Assembly: GCA_964633825.1 (NCBI GenBank)
Contig: CAZWHE010000132.1
Span: forward strand, 1 to 11,348
From: CAZWHE01 sp964633825
GTDB lineage: Bacteria > Planctomycetota > B15-G4 > CAYZWU01
Length of the DNA: 11,348 nt
Direction of reading: 5' to 3'
The notes beneath the pieces were generated by a model. That model saw only the letters and a list, made by a program, of their open reading frames with translations, had not been told where the DNA came from and ran no database searches. Positions 6,739 through 11,348 of the stretch are shown here, one piece after another. Every line of letters starts with the position of its first letter. The stretch's first letter is position 1. Position numbers and translations under genes: made by a program.

Positions 6739-7923
6739 ATGAAAGACCGCATCGGACAGATCCGCTCGGCGATCGGGGAAATGGGCTTCGACGGATGGCT
6801 CTTCTGCGATTTTCACAACCGCGACCATCTGGGGCTTCGCGTCCTCGGGCTCGATCCGGAGAAGATGACGACGCGGCGCTGGTATTACTTCATACCCGTC
6901 GAGGGGGAGCCGGAGAAGCTCGTGCACAAGATCGAGCCGGGCAGGCTCGATTCACTGCCCGGCGCGAAGAGAAGCTATCTCTCCTGGCAGGAGCTCCACG
7001 AAGGGTTGAAGGGGATTCTCGGAAAGGCCGGCAGGGTGGCCATGCAGTATTCGCCCATGAACGCCGTCCCTTACGTCTCTCTCGTGGACGCCGGCACGGT
7101 CGATCTCGTGCGCTCCTTCGGGGTCGAGGTGGTTTCGTCGGCCGACCTGGTCCAGATGTTCGATTCCTGCCTCGACGCGCGCGACTTCGAGATGCACCTC
7201 GAGGCGTCGCAAAAGGTTCACGCGATCCTGGACGAGGCTTTCGCTTTCATCGGTGAAAGAGTCACGGCGGGAGAGACCGTGACCGAATGGGAGACGCAGC
7301 GCCTGATCATGAAGCGGTTCGAAGAGGAGGGGCTCACCTCGGACGGCGCGCCGCCCATCGTGGCCGTGAACGAGCATTCGGGCGATCCCCATTTCGAGCC
7401 CGCCAAGGAAAACGCCTCGCCCATCGAGAGGGGCGACTTCGTTCTCATCGATCTCTGGGCGAGAAAGAACGTTCCCGGCGGGATCTATTTCGACATCACC
7501 TGGTGCGGCTGCGTGGACGGCGAGGTCTCGCCGCGCCACGAGGAGATTTTCCAGATCGTTAGGGCCGGGCGCGACGCCGGGGTCGGCCTCATCGAGGAGC
7601 GTTTCGCTGACGGGAAGCCCCTGTCGGGCTGGGAAGTGGACGACGCCGTCCGCGGCGTGATCGCCGGCGCCGGCTACGGCGATTATTTCATCCACCGCAC
7701 GGGCCATTCCATCGGCACGGAGGACCACGGCACGGGAGTCAACATCGACAACCTGGAGACGAAAGACGAGCGCCGCATCCTGCGGGGGACGTGCTTTTCC
7801 ATCGAGCCCGGGATCTATCTCGCCGAGTTCGGCGTGCGGAGTGAAATCGATGTTTTCGTCTCTGCCGAAGGAGAGGTCATGGTGACCGGACCGCGTCAGG
7901 AGACGCTCCGCGCGATTCTCTGA
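6739..7923 (+). CDS. M24 family metallopeptidase (Xaa-Pro dipeptidase/aminopeptidase type)
   Basis: The protein is 394 aa, with a creatinase-like N-terminal domain (about 1-150) and a C-terminal pita-bread domain (about 155-394). All five expected dinuclear metal ligands are present: D238 (LIDLWA), D252 (YFDITW), H323 (HRTGHSIG), E356 (SIEPGIY) and E369 (VRSEIDV). Likely catalytic histidines include H219 (GDPHFE) and H330 (EDHGTG). There is no signal peptide, so it should act in the cytoplasm, removing or splitting residues next to proline in imported peptides. An active enzyme is expected, but M24 substrates vary and the Xaa-Pro preference is inferred. The ATG has AAAGGA (6727-6732) 6 nt upstream. 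The stop codon is the first base triplet of an 18-bp tandem repeat. It probably shares a transcript with the exported metallopeptidase. Confidence 0.9.
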   Translation: MKDRIGQIRSAIGEMGFDGWLFCDFHNRDHLGLRVLGLDPEKMTTRRWYYFIPVEGEPEKLVHKIEPGRLDSLPGAKRSYLSWQELHEGLKGILGKAGRVAMQYSPMNAVPYVSLVDAGTVDLVRSFGVEVVSSADLVQMFDSCLDARDFEMHLEASQKVHAILDEAFAFIGERVTAGETVTEWETQRLIMKRFEEEGLTSDGAPPIVAVNEHSGDPHFEPAKENASPIERGDFVLIDLWARKNVPGGIYFDITWCGCVDGEVSPRHEEIFQIVRAGRDAGVGLIEERFADGKPLSGWEVDDAVRGVIAGAGYGDYFIHRTGHSIGTEDHGTGVNIDNLETKDERRILRGTCFSIEPGIYLAEFGVRSEIDVFVSAEGEVMVTGPRQETLRAIL

Positions 7924-7974
7924 TTCCCGATCTCGGTCTGATTCCCGATCGCGGTCTGATTCCCGATCGCGGGT
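7921..7974. repeat. Three tandem 18-bp repeats at the M24 stop codon
   Basis: The unit TGATTCCCGATCKCGGTC is repeated at 7921-7938, 7939-7956 and 7957-7974; copy 1 has T and copies 2 and 3 have G at the variable base, and the last copy ends GGGT. The first copy begins with the M24 TGA stop. Because 18 is a multiple of three, each copy puts another TGA in the same frame. Each unit can form a small CCG/CGG hairpin. The array fills almost the entire 57-bp gap before the convergent gene. Confidence 0.9.
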
Positions 7975-7980
7975 CGAGGT

Positions 7981-9912
7981 TTATTTCTTCTTTTTCCTGC
8001 CGAAAAGCCGGTCGAGCTTTTCATCAAGCTTGTCTTCCAGTTTCTTTTTGCCCTCGTCGATCTTTTCCTGCGCCTTGTCTTCGAGCTCCTTCTTTTTTTC
8101 GTCCGCTTTTTCTTTGACGATTCGTGTGCCCGCCTTTTTCGCTCCTTCCGCGACAGCGGTGAGAAGCTCTTTTTCGTTGATCGAGAGGCGGGGCGACGTG
8201 TATGCGCCGATCATGTCGACGCGGAGAGCGAGGGGCGCGTCTTTCATCGTTTCGGTGAGAGCGCGGCAGAAGCTCTCGCCGTCCACGCCCAGGATCTTTT
8301 TGCCCGGCCTACGCGGCGCGAGAGCCAGGTTTTGCAGGAGGAACCCGCTTTTGCTCGTGAAACCGTCCGGCTTGAGCTCCGTCTCCGAATCGAGGCGGAT
8401 CGTGCCGCCTTCGACGACCACGCTCCCCCCTTCGTTCATGTGGCCGGCCGTTCTTTCGGCCGGAATGTCGTTGAGCCGAACCTCGAGATGATGGGCCGGG
8501 TCGGGCGACGACCACTTGAGAGTCAGCTCGAGGTGGAAAGCCTCTCCGGCGGCGCCTTCCGATTCCGTGAAGAGTCTGATAACGGAATCCTTCCCGTAGA
8601 GAAGGGGATTGGATGAGAGGTTTTCGGCGCGGAGGCTCAGGCCGGTGAAGAGATCGGGCTCCTCGCCGGCGCCTTTGTCCTCCAGGAAGAGATCGAGCCC
8701 GGTAATCCTGAGATTGTTGATCACCACGGAAGGCCTTTCCTGTCCGAGCAGGTGTTCGGCATAGATGTCGCGGTAGCGTTTCTGCTCTTCGAGATCGCGC
8801 TTCTCCTTCTCCCGCCGCGCGGTCTCCGCCTCGGGCGAGCGCTCGGGGAAGAGCCAGGCCACGACTTTTTCGACGATATCCCTGCCCAGTTCCCGCTTGT
8901 CCCAGATGTCGCCCAGGTGGGAGACGCCGAAAGGCTCCTCTTTCTCCTCTTTTTCCTCTTTTTCCATCTCCTTCTTTTCTCTCCTCTTTTCACCGAGGTC
9001 GAGGTTGAAGCGGCCCTGTTCGTCCCGGGCCGCGCGGAGCACCATGCCCTCGATCGCGATTTCGTCGAACACAAAATGCCGGCGCCAGAGCTCGGCGGCG
9101 TCGAGGTCGCCCCGAAGAAGCCGGGCTTTCGAGATATCGCCTTTTTCCTCCTGATCCCGGATCCAGAGCTCGTTCAGCTCGAGGCTTCCCTTGAAAAAGG
9201 AGAGGCTCGCTTTTTCGATCGCCACGTCGGCGCCGAACGCGGCCGCCATGCCTTTTTCCATGCCGATCCGCGTCAGCGTGTTTCCCAAGAGAAATGAAAA
9301 CAACCACGCAACGACCGCGAAGGAGACGAGGAGTATAACGGCGCCTTTTCGTATGGGAGATTTGCGCGTAGTCAGTGTTTTTTCGAATTCGCCCTTCTTG
9401 CCGAAGAAGACCCACGTGATGAGGCGGACCGGTCCGAACCGAGTGAATTTTTGGAAACCGCTCGATTTTTCAGACCACCGGACCACGGAAGATCTGTACT
9501 TGACGATGATGAAATAGATCAGAGGGTAGGCCGCGACCGAGACGAGGATCGTGAAGATCAGCCCGCCGGCGATCACGTAGCGGTGCAGATCGAGAAGGGC
9601 CAGGACCGGGGTGTTCACAATCGCCTGGAAGAGGCCGGAGAGAAATCCGTCGAGGGCGACACCACCGAGGGAATAACAAATCGGTACGGTAATGGGGGAG
9701 AGAACCTTGCCCAGAACCATTGCCACAAAGAAGCTGGTGAAACTGGTCCGGAGGATTACCATAACGAGGAGGAGGGCGGCCACGGCCCAGATCGATGAGA
9801 GCGGTATGCATCCGCCCAGCACACCGAGACAGAAGCCGAGGGCGATCTCGTGGGCGCTGAGACCGGACCGGAGAAGGGAGAAGATCTTTCGGATCGTCTT
9901 GAGGAGGAACAT
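7981..9912 (-). CDS. Fusion of TIGR03546-like membrane protein and TIGR03545-like AsmA-type protein
   Basis: The protein is 643 aa. Residues 1-145 resemble TIGR03546 (DUF2062-like): a basic amphipathic start, HEIALGFCLGVLGGCIPLSS, and about three to four membrane segments (24-52, 60-98, 112-136). A linker (145-188) leads to another membrane helix (190-210). Next comes a periplasmic AsmA-like start of TIGR03545 type: ADVAIEKASLSFFKGSLELN, then ARLLRGDLDAAELWRRHFVF and IEGMVLR (288-293). A highly charged Lys/Glu region spans 308-326, followed by PSVVINNLRITGLDLFLED and a beta-rich region to about 580. The end is a Lys/Glu coiled coil (590-643) finishing in KKKK. These two families, both of unknown function, are normally products of adjacent genes in bacteria with outer membranes. 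AAAAGGAG (9919-9926) lies 6 nt before the ATG. An envelope lipid- or structure-related role, as for other AsmA proteins, is inference. Confidence 0.75.
   Translation of the reverse strand: MFLLKTIRKIFSLLRSGLSAHEIALGFCLGVLGGCIPLSSIWAVAALLLVMVILRTSFTSFFVAMVLGKVLSPITVPICYSLGGVALDGFLSGLFQAIVNTPVLALLDLHRYVIAGGLIFTILVSVAAYPLIYFIIVKYRSSVVRWSEKSSGFQKFTRFGPVRLITWVFFGKKGEFEKTLTTRKSPIRKGAVILLVSFAVVAWLFSFLLGNTLTRIGMEKGMAAAFGADVAIEKASLSFFKGSLELNELWIRDQEEKGDISKARLLRGDLDAAELWRRHFVFDEIAIEGMVLRAARDEQGRFNLDLGEKRREKKEMEKEEKEEKEEPFGVSHLGDIWDKRELGRDIVEKVVAWLFPERSPEAETARREKEKRDLEEQKRYRDIYAEHLLGQERPSVVINNLRITGLDLFLEDKGAGEEPDLFTGLSLRAENLSSNPLLYGKDSVIRLFTESEGAAGEAFHLELTLKWSSPDPAHHLEVRLNDIPAERTAGHMNEGGSVVVEGGTIRLDSETELKPDGFTSKSGFLLQNLALAPRRPGKKILGVDGESFCRALTETMKDAPLALRVDMIGAYTSPRLSINEKELLTAVAEGAKKAGTRIVKEKADEKKKELEDKAQEKIDEGKKKLEDKLDEKLDRLFGRKKKK
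8935..8991. other. Polypyrimidine tract within the Lys/Glu-rich coding region
   Basis: On the + strand, 57 bases contain a single purine (A at 8966). The minus strand reads as AAG/GAG/GAA codons for the Lys/Glu-rich linker of the fusion protein. The composition is explained by the protein, but the tract could favour triplex formation or slippage. Confidence 0.8.
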
Positions 9913-9976
9913 GAAAAGCTCCTTTTACCTATGGAATATGGATTTCCGAACCGCTGATTCGCGTGGCGAAAACCGG

Positions 9977-9985
9977 ATCATATCA
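9977..9985 (-). promoter_or_regulatory. Extended -10 for the fusion gene
   Basis: Read on the minus strand this is TGATATGAT, a TG-N-TATGAT extended -10 (5 of 6 in the hexamer). No clear -35 lies at the usual distance, which extended -10 promoters can tolerate. Transcription would start near 9970, giving a leader of about 58 nt. Confidence 0.45.
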
Positions 9986-10012
9986 TATTTCGGGCCGCTG
10001 ATTAGGGGCTTT

Positions 10013-10039
10013 TGGACAAGCAGGGGCTCATGATATAAT
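10013..10039 (+). promoter_or_regulatory. Promoter of tex
   Basis: TGGACA (10013-10018, 5 of 6) is followed after 15 bp by a perfect TATAAT (10034-10039) with an upstream TG, giving the extended -10 TGATATAAT. The spacer is short, but the extended -10 compensates. The start point would be near 10046, leaving a leader of about 135 nt before tex. Confidence 0.6.
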
Positions 10040-10115
10040 ATTTCCTTTAACTTTGCTCGGTTTTCACATCCGGCAGGCCTGAACCGTTCCGATAAGGCAA
10101 CGAATTAAACGGCCC

Positions 10116-10159
10116 GTTGGAACGCTTTTTTCCAACCCGGCCCCGGCTCAACAAAGCCG
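10116..10159 (+). promoter_or_regulatory. Two hairpins in the tex leader
   Basis: Hairpin 1: GTTGGAA (10116-10122) pairs with TTCCAAC (10130-10136), with a 7-nt loop containing T's. Hairpin 2: CGGCT (10144-10148) pairs with AGCCG (10155-10159), with a 6-nt loop. An upstream CGTTCC (10085-10090) could instead pair with GGAACG (10119-10124) and disrupt hairpin 1. Neither hairpin is followed by a T-run, so a terminator is unlikely; leader control is only a possibility. Confidence 0.35.
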
Positions 10160-10171
10160 AGGTTCACAACT

Positions 10172-10176
10172 GGAGG
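10172..10176 (+). promoter_or_regulatory. Ribosome binding site of tex
   Basis: GGAGG lies 4 nt before GTG 10181 and 13 nt before the in-frame ATG 10190. The spacing favours the GTG start, though 4 nt is short. Confidence 0.55.
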
Positions 10177-10180
10177 CAGC

Positions 10181-11348
10181 GTGACTTTCATGAGCCCCAT
10201 ACATGAAGATTTCGTTGACCGCATCGCCGCCGATCTGAAACAGGATCGGGAGGCACTGCTCAAGACGGTGGAATTGCTCGAAGGAGGAGCGACCGTTCCA
10301 TTCATTGCACGTTACCGCAAGGAAATGTGCGGTGAAATGGATGAATTCATGATCCGTGAAATCGAGTTGCGATACAAGGAGATGGCGGCTCTGAGGACAC
10401 GGAAGAAGAAGATCGTGAGAACGATCGCCAAGCTCGACAAAATGACGCCCGAGCTGGAAGCCAAGATCGAGGCTTGCGAGGACAAAGCCGCTCTCGAGAA
10501 CTACTACATCCCATACCGGATGAACCGCAATCCCATTTCCCTTCCCGCCAAGAACATGGGCCTCGGCCCTTATGCGGAGCGCGCTCTCGATCCCGAAGCC
10601 GATATCGCGGCAGTCATGGAAAATGCCGTGTCCGAGCTGGAGGGTGTGTCCACGCTCGAGGAGGCGCGTGAAGGAATCCGCGACATTCTGGCCGAGCTGT
10701 TCTCCGAGGATCCCGAGCTCCGCGGGCAAATCATGGAGTTGGCGCGTTCGGAAGGCCGCGTCACGTCCCAGGTTGTTCCGGGCAAGGAAAAGGAATCCTC
10801 CCGCTTTCAGAGTTATTACAACTTCTCCGAACTGGCGTCGAAAATTCCGTCCCACCGCTTTCTGGCGATTCGGCGGGGTGAAAAAGAAGGCTTTCTCAGA
10901 ATGTCGCTCGATTTCGACAGGAACAAGGTACTCGAGATCATCGAGAATCGAGTTCTTCTCGGCGGCAACGAAGAGCAGGTGGGATACATCAAGTCGATCA
11001 TCGAATTTTCCACAGATCGTCTCATCATGTCCGCTATCAGTCGAGAAATACTCCATGAGTACAAGCGGCGCGCCGACATCGAGTCGATTGCAGTCTTTTC
11101 AGACAATTTGAAAAACATGCTTCTTGCCTCGCCGGTGGGCAATGTCACCGTGATCGGCGTCGACCCCGTGAACCGGACCGGAATCCGACTCGCTGTGGTG
11201 GACGAAGAGGGGAAACTGGCCGACACGGCCGTGATCTTTCTCGGTGAAAAGGGTGAAAAGCCCGGGGATGCCGCACCGGCCCCCGTCGGACGTTCGTCCG
11301 AAGACGCCGGGCTGCAGCCCGAAGACGCCGAACAGACGTCCGAAGACG
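10181..11348 (+). CDS. tex: Tex-family S1/YqgF RNA-binding protein, 3' partial
   Basis: Tex proteins bind nucleic acid and are linked to transcription and RNA processing in the cytoplasm; full proteins are about 720-800 aa. The window holds the first 389 residues from GTG 10181 (386 if ATG 10190 is used). The N-terminal helical domain is clear: LLEGGATVPFIARYRKEM (32-49), KLDKMTPELEAKIEACEDKA, and LENYYIPYRMNRNP (105-118). The central region has FSELASKIPSHRFLAIRRGE (215-234) and a helical bundle to about 320. The RNase H-like YqgF domain begins VIGVDPVNRTGIRLAVVDEE (324-343), where most Tex proteins read GLDPG(x)RTG, so a Gly is replaced by Val. After DTAVIFLGEKGEK the sequence leaves the family pattern and enters a low-complexity acidic repeat (about 361-389) that runs out of the window. 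The helix-hairpin-helix and S1 domains would lie beyond. Confidence 0.88.
   Translation, partial: MTFMSPIHEDFVDRIAADLKQDREALLKTVELLEGGATVPFIARYRKEMCGEMDEFMIREIELRYKEMAALRTRKKKIVRTIAKLDKMTPELEAKIEACEDKAALENYYIPYRMNRNPISLPAKNMGLGPYAERALDPEADIAAVMENAVSELEGVSTLEEAREGIRDILAELFSEDPELRGQIMELARSEGRVTSQVVPGKEKESSRFQSYYNFSELASKIPSHRFLAIRRGEKEGFLRMSLDFDRNKVLEIIENRVLLGGNEEQVGYIKSIIEFSTDRLIMSAISREILHEYKRRADIESIAVFSDNLKNMLLASPVGNVTVIGVDPVNRTGIRLAVVDEEGKLADTAVIFLGEKGEKPGDAAPAPVGRSSEDAGLQPEDAEQTSED
11298..11348 (+). repeat. 21-bp tandem repeat inside tex
   Basis: CCGAAGACGCCG starts at 11298 and 11319, and its first 9 bases recur at 11340, where the window ends. The period is exactly 21 bp, so each unit adds seven residues without shifting the frame: SEDAGLQ, PEDAEQT, then SED. 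The array probably continues downstream. Confidence 0.85.

Larger units (their letters stand above)
9913..10180. other. Divergent intergenic region with two opposed promoters
   Basis: The 268 bp between the TIGR03546/03545 fusion gene (-) and tex (+) are visibly more AT-rich than the flanking genes. They hold an extended -10 on each strand, a 9-bp direct repeat (CCGCTGATT at 9951-9959 and 9995-10003), a 7-bp direct repeat (AGGGGCT at 10004-10010 and 10022-10028), and two small hairpins in the tex leader. No gene was seen here. Confidence 0.75.

Noticed and set aside
7921..7974. CRISPR array
   Set aside because: Only three contiguous 18-bp units with no spacers and no cas genes.
8935..8991. 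Polypyrimidine tract as a regulatory or triplex element
   Set aside because: The bias is explained by Lys/Glu codons on the minus strand; kept only as a compositional note.
10148..11056. 302-aa minus-strand frame opposite tex
   Set aside because: It is an antisense shadow; the plus strand matches Tex throughout.

Overview
The window is 11.3 kb of GC-rich bacterial chromosome. It is densely packed, with two pairs of convergent genes and two divergent intergenic regions. There is no complete transposon, phage, CRISPR array, tRNA or rRNA. Several families point to a bacterium with an outer membrane: a Tat-exported asparaginase, a DUF3187 lipoprotein predicted to be a beta-barrel, and an AsmA-like envelope protein of the TIGR03545/TIGR03546 type. 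The gene mix would suit an Acidobacteriota/Aminicenantes-like or deltaproteobacterial-grade lineage. That placement is an inference from the families, since no marker gene here fixes the phylum.

Layout. (1) 1-3425, + strand: a probable operon of a POT-like MFS transporter (5' end outside the window), a Tat-exported N4-(beta-N-acetylglucosaminyl)-L-asparaginase and a DUF3187 lipoprotein. The last two overlap by their stop and start codons. (2) 3427-3474: a 48-bp imperfect palindrome of REP/MITE type. (3) 3453-5174, - strand: a TIGR03960-type radical SAM protein whose reading frame ends inside the palindrome, apparently having lost its normal C-terminal tail. (4) 5175-5325: a divergent promoter region with a very GC-rich 16-bp direct repeat. 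(5) 5326-7923, + strand: a secreted HEXXH metallopeptidase-like protein, then an M24 (Xaa-Pro dipeptidase-type) peptidase. (6) 7921-7974: three tandem 18-bp repeats that carry the M24 stop codon. (7) 7981-9912, - strand: one long protein that appears to be a fusion of TIGR03546 and TIGR03545, two uncharacterised families usually encoded by adjacent genes. (8) 9913-10180: a divergent promoter region with one extended -10 box on each strand. (9) 10181 to the end, + strand: the N-terminal part of a Tex-family RNA-binding protein, with an unusual 7-residue tandem repeat insertion in its YqgF-like domain that runs off the window.

Functional theme. Four of the seven genes (POT-like transporter, glycosylasparaginase, HEXXH protein, M24 peptidase) fit breakdown and uptake of proteins, peptides or glycopeptides across the envelope. 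The other three (TIGR03960 radical SAM, TIGR03546/03545 fusion, Tex) are housekeeping or uncharacterised. I do not see a clear new defence or mobile system. The observations most worth following up are the palindrome that truncates the radical SAM gene, the TIGR03546-TIGR03545 fusion, and the 21-bp repeat array inside tex.
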